DNA from: DAIOXA01 sp050949165
Lineage (GTDB): Bacteria; Bacillota; Proteinivoracia; UBA4975
Length of the DNA: 64,000 nucleotides
Assembly (NCBI GenBank): GCA_050949165.1
Contig: JBMNFF010000001.1
Location: 310,001-374,000 of the forward strand
Direction: 5' to 3'
Below, one piece after another: positions 50,977-60,127 of this stretch; position 1 is the first letter of the stretch; every line of letters starts with the position of its first letter. A program made the position numbers and the translations under genes. Below the pieces are notes generated by a model. The model did no database searches. It saw only the letters and a program-made list of their open reading frames with translations, and was not told where the DNA came from.

Positions 50977-51885
50977 TTTTCCCGAAACCTGGACCAGCAA
51001 CTCCTTGACATCGTCAGAAAGGACCTGGTCCAATTGCTCCAGCTCTTCTTGGCTGAGAGAACTGTACAATTTCTGGCCCAGGGTCATGAGTTTCAAAGGA
51101 TTAACCTGCTTGTCTTCAGTCTTGGCCTGCTCCAGCAATGTCTCTATTTCTGCCAGGGTTTCTGCTGCCACAGGGTTGTCTGCCAAGACCTCATTAACCT
51201 GGGGCAGAGATTCTTCAAAGCTTTTCACCACCGAGTCGGGGATTTCTGGTACCAAGTCGTCATCAATTTCCAGACAGACCAGTATCTCTTCAGAACGCAG
51301 CTCAAGGCTGGAAATGGCGATTCCCATGTCCTCAGCGATGTCAATAGGAGCAGTAACAGACATGGCCGATAAATCTTGGGGCAAGTCCAGGATTTTGCCC
51401 AGGATATTGGAGACGAAGTTCGCCGACAGAGGCAAGCGACCCAAATGGGTAGAGAGCAGGCTCAGTTCCAGATTACCGTCGGTGATATGCATCTTCATTC
51501 TGGCGGAAAGGCCGGCATGAAGAAACAGAAACTTGAAGCCGCCGCCAACCTGCACATAATCCTCGTGGAACTTGGTAAATGCGCCGGTAAATCTTAGGGC
51601 CGATGGCAGTCCGCTGACTTGGCTGTTTAAAGCATCGGCCAGGACTTGGTTGAGGCCGGCCTGGTCCAGGGAAACCTCCAGGGTCTCTTCGCCGGAGTAG
51701 TTATCCAGGGCTAATTCCACCCGCTCCATAATGTAGCCGGAAAGGGCAGTCCGGACATCAAACTCTGCTTCAGTTTCCCGGGGGGCAATTACCGGATAGG
51801 GGGGGCGCAGCGCCCAGGCCAGTCCACCTATTAAAAGGACAAATACTAATAAAATTATTAGTCCCACGGTAAGGCAAGATTTCAT
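50974..51885 (-). CDS. Membrane-anchored YpmS-like protein (DUF2140-like)
   Basis: The product is 303 aa, with AGGAGGGATTGTC before ATG 51885. One N-terminal membrane helix (LTVGLIILLVFVLLIGGLAWAL) precedes a large outside domain. The repeated beta-hairpin style (LEVSLDQAGLNQVLADAL, FKFLFLHAGLSARMKMHI, LELSLLSTHLGRLPLSANF) is as in YpmS/DUF2140 proteins. A Glu-rich helical end follows. The function of the family is unknown. The family assignment is by pattern and is moderate. Confidence 0.6.
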   Translation of the reverse strand: MKSCLTVGLIILLVFVLLIGGLAWALRPPYPVIAPRETEAEFDVRTALSGYIMERVELALDNYSGEETLEVSLDQAGLNQVLADALNSQVSGLPSALRFTGAFTKFHEDYVQVGGGFKFLFLHAGLSARMKMHITDGNLELSLLSTHLGRLPLSANFVSNILGKILDLPQDLSAMSVTAPIDIAEDMGIAISSLELRSEEILVCLEIDDDLVPEIPDSVVKSFEESLPQVNEVLADNPVAAETLAEIETLLEQAKTEDKQVNPLKLMTLGQKLYSSLSQEELEQLDQVLSDDVKELLVQVSGK

Positions 51886-51984
51886 GACAATCCCTCCTGG
51901 CTATATTTTACAATCTTTGGTCAGATCTGAACAGTGCTTTGATATAATTATAATACAGGCTGAAGAAAAGGGGAGGGGAGGAGC

Positions 51985-52791
51985 TTGAGACCTAAGTCGA
52001 GATCCCAGGCCAGAATAGTTTTGGGGGCGGCGTTCTTTACCTTGCGCCGGTATTGGCATTGGTATTTGGGCAAAAATAATTATGCAGAAACCCAGGCCAA
52101 GACCCTATTTCCCCGGGTTATTATTCAGCACAAGACGCCGCTGTTGAGGAAGCTGAAGGACGTGGACATGTGGTTGCAGTACAATAAGGTCATCAACTTG
52201 AAAATAGCAATTGGCAAGCTGGATGGCATCATAGTCAATCCCGAAGAGACCTTCTCCTATTGGAAGCTGATTGGCAAGCCGACCCGGAAGAAGGGCTATG
52301 TCCCCGGAATGGTTCTGAGCAAGGGAAGGTTCATCACCGGGATAGGAGGAGGACTGTGCCAGCTCTCCAACCTTATTTACTGGATTACTTTGCACACGCC
52401 CTTGACAGTTACAGAGCGGTATCGACACGGCTACGATGTCTTTCCCGATTCCAACCGGACCCAACCCTTCGGCTCCGGCGCCACCTGTTCCTATAATTAC
52501 ATCGACCTGCAGATAAAAAATGAAACTGACCAGCCCTACCAATTGCACTTGTATTTAACGGAGAAGAACCTGGTGGGGCAATGGCGTGTCCCCCGGGACA
52601 TCGGAATTAGCTACAGAGTTTATGAGAAGGAACATTTCATTACCCATGAGTATTGGGGCGACTATATCCGGCACAATACTATTTTCCGCAAAGTCTACAA
52701 TGCCCGAGGGGAAGAAATAGCCGATGAGTTTGTCACTGAGAATCATGCCATCATGATGTACCAACCCCTGTTGGAAGACAGTAGCGATTAA
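51985..52791 (+). CDS. VanW family protein
   Basis: The product is 268 aa from TTG 51985, with GGGGAGGAG upstream. The VanW core is present: VNPEETFSYWKLIGKPTRKKGY, GRFITGIGGGLCQLSNLIYW and YDVFPDSNRTQPFGSGATCSYNYIDL. VanW proteins occur in glycopeptide-resistance operons and widely in Firmicutes; their role is undefined. There is no signal peptide here and no van genes adjoin. A bidirectional terminator separates it from the convergent amidase gene. Confidence 0.88.
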   Translation: MRPKSRSQARIVLGAAFFTLRRYWHWYLGKNNYAETQAKTLFPRVIIQHKTPLLRKLKDVDMWLQYNKVINLKIAIGKLDGIIVNPEETFSYWKLIGKPTRKKGYVPGMVLSKGRFITGIGGGLCQLSNLIYWITLHTPLTVTERYRHGYDVFPDSNRTQPFGSGATCSYNYIDLQIKNETDQPYQLHLYLTEKNLVGQWRVPRDIGISYRVYEKEHFITHEYWGDYIRHNTIFRKVYNARGEEIADEFVTENHAIMMYQPLLEDSSD

Positions 52792-52812
52792 AAAAAGGGC
52801 TTTCGCCCTTTA
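52792..52812. terminator. Bidirectional terminator
   Basis: AAAGGGC-TTTC-GCCCTTT between the convergent VanW and amidase genes. Confidence 0.8.
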
Positions 52813-53931
52813 TTATTTAAAATAGTCCAGGAGACCGCCCACTATCCCGTCGGCTGCATTCTGACGGAATTCATCAGTGCGCATCAGGGCTTCTTCACGG
52901 GCATTGGAGAGGAAGGCCAACTCCAATAGGGTAGAGGGCATGGAGGTCTGCCAAATGACCAGGAAGTTTGCATCCTTTACGCCAATATCCCGCAGTCCCA
53001 AGGAGCCCACCAATCTGCGCTGCATATGGGTTGCCAGATCCCGGGAAGCGCCGGAGGAAGCTTTATAGCCATAATAGTAAGTCTCAGTGCCGCCGATCTG
53101 GGCGCTGGGATGGGCATTGGCGTGGACACTGACAAATACATTGGCGCCGGCTGCTTCGGCAATGGCAACGCGCTGGGTCAGGGGAATAAAGACGTCGGTG
53201 TCCCTGGTCATAACGACCTTGGCGCCCTTGGCCCGCAGTTGTTTGGCAGCGCGCAGTGCAACATCCAGGACCACGTCCTTTTCCCTGAGACCGGTCACCC
53301 CGACGGCTCCGGGATCATGGCCGCCATGACCAGGATCCAACACAATTACTTTCCCGGACAGCGAACCTTTAGAGGATGAAGAGGAGGAGGAAGGCCTGTC
53401 CACATAGGCCCCAGCAACCCAGCCTACCCGACCATCAGGGAGCTGTACCTGGAGCCAGTTATTCTGCTCCTTAATAACTTCAACCTTCTGCCCCCTGGAC
53501 AAGGAATCGATGGGCTGGTTGTTGGTGGAAGGGTCGGGGCGAACATTCAAGCTATCTGCAGTGACTGTTACCATGTCTTTCTTGGCTTTTTCCTCAGCCG
53601 GTTTCGGCGCGGGGCTTTCAGTTTTCTCTTTTTCCTTGACCTTTGCCGTCTTCGCTACAGGTTTCTCTTCTCCTTCTTTTTCTGCCTCGAGGGAAGCTGC
53701 CTGTTGCTCATCATCAGCAGTTTCCTCGGGAGGGGACTGCTCTTGCTCGGGATCGGGATCCGTTTCCGCCTGGACAAAGGAAGAGGATTCGATAGGGTCG
53801 GCGTTTTCCGCCAGATCTTCATTTAACTGGTTCCCGCCATTGTTGAAGATACCCAGGGCAAGGCTTGTCCCAAGGAAGAAAAGCAAAAGGCCAAGAAGGA
53901 GGGGGAGAATTAACTTATGTTTTCGCATCAT
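52813..53931 (-). CDS. N-acetylmuramoyl-L-alanine amidase with SH3 domain
   Basis: The product is about 372 aa from ATG 53931, with AAGGTGG upstream. Order: signal or anchor helix (LILPLLLGLLLFFLGTSLAL), a Glu/Pro/Lys-rich low-complexity linker to about 120, a bacterial SH3 domain (VTADSLNVRPDPSTNNQPI..., GRVGWVAGAYV), and a Ser-rich linker. Amidase_3 follows (VIVLDPGHGGHDPGAVG, Glu in LREKDVVL, SVHANAH, STLLELAFLSN). It hydrolyses peptidoglycan outside the cell; the SH3 part holds the wall. It is a second amidase in the window, distinct from the one at 38989. Confidence 0.93.
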   Translation of the reverse strand: MMRKHKLILPLLLGLLLFFLGTSLALGIFNNGGNQLNEDLAENADPIESSSFVQAETDPDPEQEQSPPEETADDEQQAASLEAEKEGEEKPVAKTAKVKEKEKTESPAPKPAEEKAKKDMVTVTADSLNVRPDPSTNNQPIDSLSRGQKVEVIKEQNNWLQVQLPDGRVGWVAGAYVDRPSSSSSSSKGSLSGKVIVLDPGHGGHDPGAVGVTGLREKDVVLDVALRAAKQLRAKGAKVVMTRDTDVFIPLTQRVAIAEAAGANVFVSVHANAHPSAQIGGTETYYYGYKASSGASRDLATHMQRRLVGSLGLRDIGVKDANFLVIWQTSMPSTLLELAFLSNAREEALMRTDEFRQNAADGIVGGLLDYFK

Positions 53932-54129
53932 GACCACCTTAGTTAGATTTGTGCAAACACTATAGAGTTATGTTAACATGAGGAGACAATTCAAACCAGC
54001 GGTAAACAATGCCAATACCGTGATTCCCGCACACTTGCCGGCAAGAATAGAGGTAAAAATAATTTTTTATGGAATATATTTATTACCCTGATTCGGCTCA
54101 TGAACACTTTTGCGCAGGGAGGGAGCTGC

Positions 54130-54723
54130 ATGATAAAAATGCTTATGGATAAAAGAGTGCTGGTAAGGGCCGGCATTAACATCGCTTTAACGCTGGGGCT
54201 GCTGGCACTAACATGGACTCTGGCATATTTGCTTCTGCCCCAAGGGCTTGTAAAGCTTGGTTTTACTGCATCCTTGATCTCACCATCGGTCTACACCATT
54301 ACCGCTCAAATCTTAGCAGCCAATGTGATACTCGGCGCCCTTGGCCTGGCATTGATGAATCAGTGGCATGATGCCAGGGGGTTGGCCCTGGGTTACTACA
54401 TACACTTCTTTCGATCAGCGATATTCCATGGTGTACTGAGGGGGACCAATAGTTTCGCGTTTCCCTATGCTTCTCAAGGCGAGATTATTGCCGGCTTTTT
54501 TAGGGTTGGCTTATGGGAGACCCTGGCCTTCTGCCTAATATGTTCAGCCACAGCGGCGTGCGTGGCTTTTCCTACCAGCTCGCCAGACGGGATTAAATCC
54601 TTTATCGCTTTTCTTACCAGGCCCGCGCGCATTGGGCGGGATGGATTAATTGTCCTGATAATCGGAGTTCTCATGTTGGGATTCGCTGCGGTAATGGAAG
54701 CGCTAAACATCCTCAACGGCTGA
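54130..54723 (+). CDS. Membrane protein, possibly SpoIIM-like
   Basis: The product is about 197 aa from ATG 54130, with GGGAGGGAG 6 nt upstream. Five hydrophobic segments are visible (INIALTLGLLALTWTLAYLL, ITAQILAANVILGALGLAL, GLALGYYIHFFRSAI, RVGLWETLAFCLICSATAAC, DGLIVLIIGVLMLGFAAVM). The ILAANV...FF...GLWE sequence resembles the SpoIIM/stage II M family (N-terminal helices then G-hydrophobic-E), but the match is weak. It stands alone in front of leuS. Confidence 0.45.
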   Translation: MIKMLMDKRVLVRAGINIALTLGLLALTWTLAYLLLPQGLVKLGFTASLISPSVYTITAQILAANVILGALGLALMNQWHDARGLALGYYIHFFRSAIFHGVLRGTNSFAFPYASQGEIIAGFFRVGLWETLAFCLICSATAACVAFPTSSPDGIKSFIAFLTRPARIGRDGLIVLIIGVLMLGFAAVMEALNILNG

Positions 54724-54887
54724 TACTGCCCGGGCACCGCTTGATGTATACAATCAGACTGCTACAGCATGAGGTAAGATGGTTGATACGGTATAACCTG
54801 TCAGAGTCAAAGCAGAATAGAGCTACAGCGGCAATGAGTATGAAATTGCATAAAGCTATAATGAGTCGTAGGTGGAGGGATATTATT

Positions 54888-57293
54888 ATGAAGGAATATA
54901 ACCCGGCTATTATAGAAAAAAAGTGGCAGGACCACTGGGAAAAGGAACGGGTTTCGAGGCTAAAATCGACCACTCCAAGCCAAAGTACTATACTCTGATT
55001 GAATTCCCTTATCCGTCAGGGGAAGGCCTGCACGTAGGGCATCCTCTGTCCAACACTGCTATGGACATCATCTCCATAAAGCGCCGGATGGAGGGCTATA
55101 ACGTGTTGTTTCCCATAGGCTGGGATGCCTTTGGCCTGCCGACGGAAAACTACGCCATCGCGCACAGGATTCCTCCGCAGGTGGTCACAGACCGGAATGT
55201 CGCAAACTTTACTAAACAGCTCAAGCGCCTGGGGTTTTCCTTTGATTGGTCCCGGGAAGTAAACACCTCAGACCCCAAATATTACAAGTGGACGCAATGG
55301 ATTTTTCTCAAGCTGCTAGAGCATGGCCTGGCCTACAAGGCAGAAATCCCCGTAAACTGGTGCACCAAGTGCAAAGTTGTACTGGCCAACGAAGAGGTTG
55401 TAAATGGCTCATGCGAACGGTGTGGCGCCGAGGTGGTACGTCGAAATAAAAAACAATGGATGTTGCGCATCACCAAGTATGCGCAAAGGCTGCTTGACGG
55501 TTTGGAAACGGTGGACTATATCCCGCGGGTCAAAACCCAGCAGCGCAACTGGATTGGCCGCAGCGAGGGCATCGAAGTGGATTTTCCAATCAAGGATACC
55601 CCCCACAAGCTGCGGGTGTTTACCACGCGGCCAGATACTCTGTTTGGCGTAACCTACATGGTTGTCTCCCCCGAGCACCCCATGATTGAAGGAATACGAG
55701 GACCGTATCATCAATTTAGAGGAAGTACGCGTCTATCAGGAGCAGACAGCCAAAAAGAGCGACTTTGAGCGAACGGAGTTGAACACTGAAAAGACAGGTG
55801 TCGAACTGAAAGGAATCAAAGCTGTCAATCCGGTCAGCGCTCAGGAAATTCCCATCTGGCTTTCAGACTATGTACTGATGACTTACGGCACCGGCGCCAT
55901 TATGGCTGTGCCGGCACATGATACGAGAGATTATGAGTTTGCCGCGAAGTTTGACTTGCCGATCATAAAGGTCATAGAGGGGGGAGATAACTCACAGGAA
56001 GCCTACACCGACACTGAGGGTGGGGTACTTGTCAATTCCGGGTTCCTCAACGGACTCAGTGTGCCCGAAGCCAAGAAGAAAATAACAGAATACCTGGTGA
56101 CAGAAGGAATAGGCGAGCCCAAGGTTCACTATAAGCTCCGAGACTGGGTCTTTTCCCGCCAGCGCTATTGGGGCGAACCAATTCCTGTAATCTGGTGTGA
56201 AAAATGTGGTTGCGTGCCAATGAAGCCCAGCGAGCTTCCCTTGCTACTGCCGAAACTTGACAGTTTCATGCCGTCAAGCACTGGAGAAAGTCCCTTGGCC
56301 AATTTGGCAGAGTGGGTCAATGTCCCATGCCCAAAATGCGGTGCGCCCGCCAAGCGGGAAACCGATACCATGCCTCAATGGGCCGGGTCGTCCTGGTATT
56401 TCCTTCGCTATACAGACCCTCACAACGACGAATGCTTGGCCTCGCAAGAAGCATTAGATTATTGGCTGCCGGTTGACTGGTACAATGGCGGCATGGAACA
56501 CACCACCTTGCATCTGCTGTATTCAAGGTTCTGGCACATGTTTCTGCATGACATAGGTGTGGTAAAAGTACCCGAACCCTATAATAAGCGCACGTCCCAT
56601 GGCATGATTTTAGGCGAGAATAATGAAAAGATGAGCAAATCCCGGGGTAATGTAATTAACCCTGACGATGTCGTCGATGACATTGGCGCTGATGCATTCC
56701 GCGTGTACGAGATGTTTATGGGGGCTTTCGACCAGCCCAGGCCCTGGTCGACTGAGGGCGCCCATGGTTGCCGCCGCTTTTTGGAGCGGGTATGGCGCCT
56801 TCAAGGCATGATTGACGGCAGAGGCGAATCTGATGACCTGCGCCCTAAGCTCCATGCCATGATCAAGAAGGTCTCAGAAGACTACGAACGCATGAAATTT
56901 AATACCGCAATCGCTGGTATGATGAGTTTCGTCAACGATGTTTATGCCAAAGGTTCTATCACCGTGGAAGAATTGCACACTCTGCTGATACTCTTGAACC
57001 CAGTCGCTCCGCATATCACCGAGGAATTATGGGAGTTGACTGGCGGGGAAAATCATATTTACCAGCAGACATGGCCGAAGTATGACCAGACCGCCTTGAC
57101 AGTGGATGAAGTGGAAATCGCAATCCAGATAATGGGCAAGGTAAAGTCTCACATCATGATTCCCTTGGAAGCCACCGAAGAACAAGTGCGGGAGATGGCT
57201 TTGGCTGATGAAAAGATTGCCATGTCACTTGACGGTAAGCCGGTCAGAAGGTTTATCTATATCCCAAGGAAACTCGCCAACATTGTCATTTAG
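54888..57293 (+). pseudogene. leuS: Leucyl-tRNA synthetase with two single-base frame shifts
   Basis: ATG 54888 follows TGGAGGGA and begins MKEYNPAIIEKKWQDHWEKE. At 54952-54954 a T is missing (GTTTTC read as GTTTC); the frame then resumes with FEAKIDHSKPKYYTLIEFPY. At 55691-55692 an extra G shifts it again; removing it gives MIEEYEDRIINLEEV. The repaired product is about 801 aa. It carries HVGHP (HIGH motif), the zinc-like CTKC/CERC pairs, an editing domain (TGVELKG...) and MSKSRGN (KMSKS). Both shifts lie in short homopolymers. As leuS is essential, either a second copy exists or these are sequence errors. Confidence 0.95.
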
Positions 57294-57578
57294 CCGGCTC
57301 CGATCTGAAGCCCATGTAGAAATAACACCGGCATTGCAGGTGGAAAAGCCCAAAGTTAAAGCGTTTCCGGTCGACTGGCCAACTATCCATAATAATCGAG
57401 CCGACTCGAACCTGACGGCAAAAGTCGGCTTCTATTCTTGAGAGGGGGTATATCAAAAAAGAGAAGGAGAACATGCGAAACCTTACAACAAAATAGAGGG
57501 CCGCAATTGGGCAAAAGCCCATGTTATATAAAAATAGGCAAAAAAAAGAGGCGCAATGCCCCTGTATCAGCGTTTTAA

Positions 57579-57654
57579 TGGCAGGGGAGACAGGAATCGA
57601 ACCCGCAACCTACGGTTTTGGAGACCGCCGCTCTGCCAATTGAGCTACTCCCCT
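57579..57654 (-). tRNA. tRNA-Trp (anticodon CCA)
   Basis: 76 nt with encoded CCA. Acceptor AGGGGAG/CTCCCCT, anticodon arm CGGTCTCCAAAACCG, T-arm TGCGGGTTCGATTCCTGT. It is isolated, with no other tRNA beside it. Confidence 0.95.
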
Positions 57655-57907
57655 GCAACATATCCAATTATAAAAGAATCAGCCGGTCTTGTCAATGCTG
57701 TTTGCCGGCACGACCAGGATGCCGCCTAATATAGGAAAGATAAATTAAAACCAGAAAAACTTGTAGGCTTGAACAACGTAGTATATAAAACGATAATAAG
57801 TAATGATAAGGAGTATACTGCACTGACAAAATTTGCAGATGAAACAGCGGAAACCCGCTGTCATTTTACATAGGGTAATATGGGGGGTATATACCATTAC
57901 CTTAAAA
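57655..57907. other. Gene-free spacer
   Basis: It holds a perfect hairpin ACAGCGG-AAA-CCCGCTGT at 57844-57862, possibly a weak terminator, and otherwise AT-rich sequence. No gene is supported. Confidence 0.45.
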
Positions 57908-57995
57908 TTTCATCGGCCTTAAAACGCAAAATACGCGGTCGTTTTTTGGCCAACTGGCGAGGGCATCGCGATTATGGGAAAAAAAGAGGGAGTAA
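57908..57995 (+). ncRNA. Structured leader, copy 1
   Basis: TTTCATCGGCCTTAAAACG then a loop with AAAATACGCG, then TCGTTTTTTGGCC form a stem: GGCC with GGCC and AAAACG with CGTTTT. About 30 nt later comes AAAAAAAGAGGGAGTAA. The same elements in the same order occur at 58408-58488. It lies 112 bp before the small gene at 58107. Candidate regulatory RNA or shared leader. No known riboswitch class is recognised. Confidence 0.45.
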
Positions 57996-58106
57996 CACGA
58001 ATCTAGTCCGGCTCATGGAGGGAATGGGGGGGAGGACAGAGAAATGGTCCTGGGGAGCTCTCTAACAGGTATGGGTCAGCAAGCATATTTCGGGAGGCGA
58101 AGAATT

Positions 58107-58346
58107 ATGAGGAAGAAAAGGGGATTGCTGGCAGCACTTCTCTGCTTCGCTGCCCTCAGCGCCGGAGTTGTCTGTTGGTGGCTCCGGCCAAGTCCCATAA
58201 CGAGAATTAATCCCGGCGAAGTGGCATGGCTAAATCTGTTTGAATACAGCGAAGGCGGCATTGAACACGGCGGTAAGCAGGTAACAATATCTGATCTTGG
58301 CGATATAAAGTACATATTCGAGAATTTAAATTCCGTAAATGATTGA
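58107..58346 (+). CDS. Unknown small exported or membrane protein
   Basis: The product is 79 aa, ATG 58107 with GGAGGCGAAG upstream. KKKR-type N-terminus, a hydrophobic signal or anchor (GLLAALLCFAALSAGVVCWW), then a polar C-terminal part (TRINPGEVAWLNLFEYSEGG...). It looks like the beginning of a longer extracytoplasmic protein and may be truncated. No family is recognised. The structured leader precedes it. Confidence 0.55.
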   Translation: MRKKRGLLAALLCFAALSAGVVCWWLRPSPITRINPGEVAWLNLFEYSEGGIEHGGKQVTISDLGDIKYIFENLNSVND

Positions 58347-58407
58347 TAAATACCCCAGCAAAAATTGTTCTTCCCGGATTTGGGGTATCCTAACCCTTAC
58401 CCCTTAT

Positions 58408-58488
58408 TTTCATCGGCCTTAAAACGAAAAATACGCGCTCGTTTTTCTGGTCGCTGGTAGAAACTGACCGCAAAAAAAGAGGGAGTAA
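58408..58488 (+). ncRNA. Structured leader, copy 2
   Basis: TTTCATCGGCCTTAAAACG, AAAATACGCG, CTCGTTTTTCTGGTCG: the outer pair becomes CGGCC/GGTCG (still pairing via a G-T), and AAAACG/CGTTTT is kept. AAAAAAAGAGGGAGTAA follows at 58472-58488. It lies 76 bp before the gene at 58564. Conservation of stem and loop while the linker differs supports an RNA function. Confidence 0.45.
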
Positions 58489-58563
58489 GCAATTCACACG
58501 AGAACTGGGTCTTTGGCTCGATTCGCCGAAAACATGTAACTCATAAACTGGGGAGCGAATAGA

Positions 58564-59280
58564 TTGGAGCAGATGATAATAGGGAGGTCAGTTCCATTGC
58601 GAGAAATCGTATCCCCAGACAAACGTGTAATCTTTCTATTGCCTGATGCAGAGCCCAATTACCACCCAGAAGTAGATGAACTGATAAGAAGCATGGAGTC
58701 CAGCCAGTATGCACCCCAAGATAAGCAGGGAGGTGCGGAGGGAGCGCTTTCATGCTTTAACCCTGCCCAAGTGGGGCTGCAATTTAAGTGCGGAAAGTGC
58801 ATCAAGAAGGCTTTCGCCTATGGCGACAATGCCAGCCTGATCTACAAATTCAAGTTGAACTGGTGCCGGCAGCTGGAGCTGGATTTTGTCAAGATCGACA
58901 AGGCCAAGAGAATAATCGTCGTCACTTACTGCGGCGGTAAAGCCGTAGACCATCAAGTGGTCAAGGAATTGGTTGTATCCGGCAAGTTCCACTGCAACGG
59001 AGAAACAGATATCATCGAGCTGGACCCCGAATGGCCGGATAACATCGGCCTGAGTGAGAAGGTCTTCGAGATAGACTGCGGCGCCGTATGCAAAAAAGTC
59101 GCCAATGTCGATTTCGTATTTGACGGCGGCGAAATAGTTTCCCTGTTCCCGCCTCCTGGCCAATCACTAACCGTGAAGGCCTTTGCCGACGGAAAGCTGT
59201 TTAACAAGCAATGTGTCGGCCAGGTTATTGTTGAGAAGAAAAAAATTGTCAGCCAGGAAAAGTTGGCAGTTGAAATCTAG
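58564..59280 (+). CDS. Unknown cysteine-containing protein
   Basis: The product is about 238 aa, start TTG 58564 (ATG 58573 also possible; GGGGAG upstream). It contains CGKCIKKAF (Cys-x2-Cys), then a KRIIVVTYCGGKAV segment and repeated beta-like blocks (ELVVSGKFHCNGETDIIEL, VFEIDCGAVCKKVANVDFVF, SLTVKAFADGKLFNKQCVGQV). There is no signal peptide. The regular beta pattern recalls SPOCS/spore-coat type domains, but I cannot assign it. A strong terminator follows. Confidence 0.6.
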   Translation: MEQMIIGRSVPLREIVSPDKRVIFLLPDAEPNYHPEVDELIRSMESSQYAPQDKQGGAEGALSCFNPAQVGLQFKCGKCIKKAFAYGDNASLIYKFKLNWCRQLELDFVKIDKAKRIIVVTYCGGKAVDHQVVKELVVSGKFHCNGETDIIELDPEWPDNIGLSEKVFEIDCGAVCKKVANVDFVFDGGEIVSLFPPPGQSLTVKAFADGKLFNKQCVGQVIVEKKKIVSQEKLAVEI

Positions 59281-59290
59281 GCCTTCAGTG

Positions 59291-59340
59291 CGGGCCGAAA
59301 TGCCGCCTCGGGAAGCCAGGAGGGGATTTCGGCCCGTTTA
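59291..59340 (+). terminator. Long hairpin terminator
   Basis: CGGGCCGAAAT (59291-59301) pairs with ATTTCGGCCCG (59326-59336), then a short TTTA. It ends the gene at 58564. Confidence 0.75.
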
Positions 59341-59513
59341 GCGATATTTGTCCATTGGCGTAGGCTCAAAATCTTTCCTAGTTCACATAATATATATTAT
59401 CGGAAGTTGTTTTTGCCATAGAAAACTGGTTTTTGGCGAGGTTTCGCTGGATCCCCCACTGCTCCCTCTCTTCCCAAAGCAAGATTTCCAGTTAAATTGG
59501 ACAAGCCTAAAAA

Positions 59514-59534
59514 AAGAGGGTGTCAAACCCTCTT
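59514..59534. terminator. Bidirectional terminator
   Basis: AAGAGGGT-GTCAA-ACCCTCTT with A-run and T/A-rich flanks; it serves mainly the minus-strand gene ending at 59533. The stretch 59341-59513 has no recognisable feature. Confidence 0.75.
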
Positions 59535-59751
59535 AAAATAACTTATAAGGTTCCTCCCCAAAATCCTGATCTGGCCAACTGTAGCCTATTGGGCCCATTT
59601 CATATTCTTCGCTGGCTTCCAGCTGGGCATCGGTGGGCTCGTCGGGAGAATCCGGATGCCCATAGAAGAAATCTTCGTCCTGCCAGTATTCAAACCAGGC
59701 GTCGGGCTGGCAGGTCCTGAAAAAATGCTCCAGCGGGAATTTCTCAGGCAT
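59533..59751 (-). CDS. Small acidic unknown protein
   Basis: The product is 72 aa, ATG 59751 with GGGGTGG 6 nt upstream. Very acidic and aromatic (PDAWFEYWQDEDFFYGHP, DEPTDAQLEASEEYEMG). No family is recognised. It lies directly downstream of the YneA-like gene in the same direction and may be part of the SOS transcript. Confidence 0.6.
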   Translation of the reverse strand: MPEKFPLEHFFRTCQPDAWFEYWQDEDFFYGHPDSPDEPTDAQLEASEEYEMGPIGYSWPDQDFGEEPYKLF

Positions 59752-59797
59752 GATTACCACCCCTATTCAGTATTCCCATGGAGCAGTTATGTAATTC

Positions 59798-60052
59798 TTA
59801 TGGCAGCAGCAACTCTTGGCCTGGATAGATGTTCGAACCTATATCATTGAGCTTTTGCAGCTTGTAGATATATTTGCGTATTTCGGTATTGCCGCGGTGT
59901 GTCTGGGCAATGGTCCACAAGGTATCGCCCTGACGGACGGTAATCGTCTGCAGATCTTGAGCTTGGACAGCCTGGGCGCTGACCTTAAAGGCTACTACCA
60001 GCGAGACCGCCAGTATACAAATCAAGCAGGCAATGATTAATTTGCTCTTCAC
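59798..60052 (-). CDS. yneA: LysM protein, YneA-like SOS division inhibitor
   Basis: The product is about 84 aa, GTG 60052 with GGAGGTGT upstream. One membrane helix (LIIACLICILAVSLVVAF) and an external LysM domain (TITVRQGDTLWTIAQTH ... IYPGQELLLP) give the YneA architecture. It is divergent from lexA, with three LexA boxes between, exactly as in Bacillus. YneA delays septum formation during the SOS response. The symbol is by architecture and place. Confidence 0.85.
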   Translation of the reverse strand: MKSKLIIACLICILAVSLVVAFKVSAQAVQAQDLQTITVRQGDTLWTIAQTHRGNTEIRKYIYKLQKLNDIGSNIYPGQELLLP

Positions 60053-60065
60053 ACCTGACACCTCC

Positions 60066-60079
60066 GGAACAAGTGTTTG
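60066..60079. promoter_or_regulatory. LexA box 1
   Basis: GGAACAAGTGTTTG fits the Gram-positive SOS consensus CGAAC-N4-GTTCG with two changes. Confidence 0.7.
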
Positions 60080-60096
60080 TATAGCTATATTATAAG

Positions 60097-60110
60097 CGAA
60101 TATATGTTCT
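60097..60110. promoter_or_regulatory. LexA box 2
   Basis: CGAATATATGTTCT fits the SOS consensus with two changes and lies central in the lexA-yneA gap. Confidence 0.8.
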
Positions 60111-60127
60111 CTTGTCAAGGATTTCTT

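Noticed and set aside
54724..54887. T-box leader before leuS
   Set aside because: I could not find the conserved T-box sequence or a specifier stem; the same holds for the region before asnS.
57880..58065. 61-codon frame over leader copy 1
   Set aside because: There is no good ribosome site, and the same DNA recurs at 58408 without a kept reading frame, so RNA or DNA function is more likely than coding.
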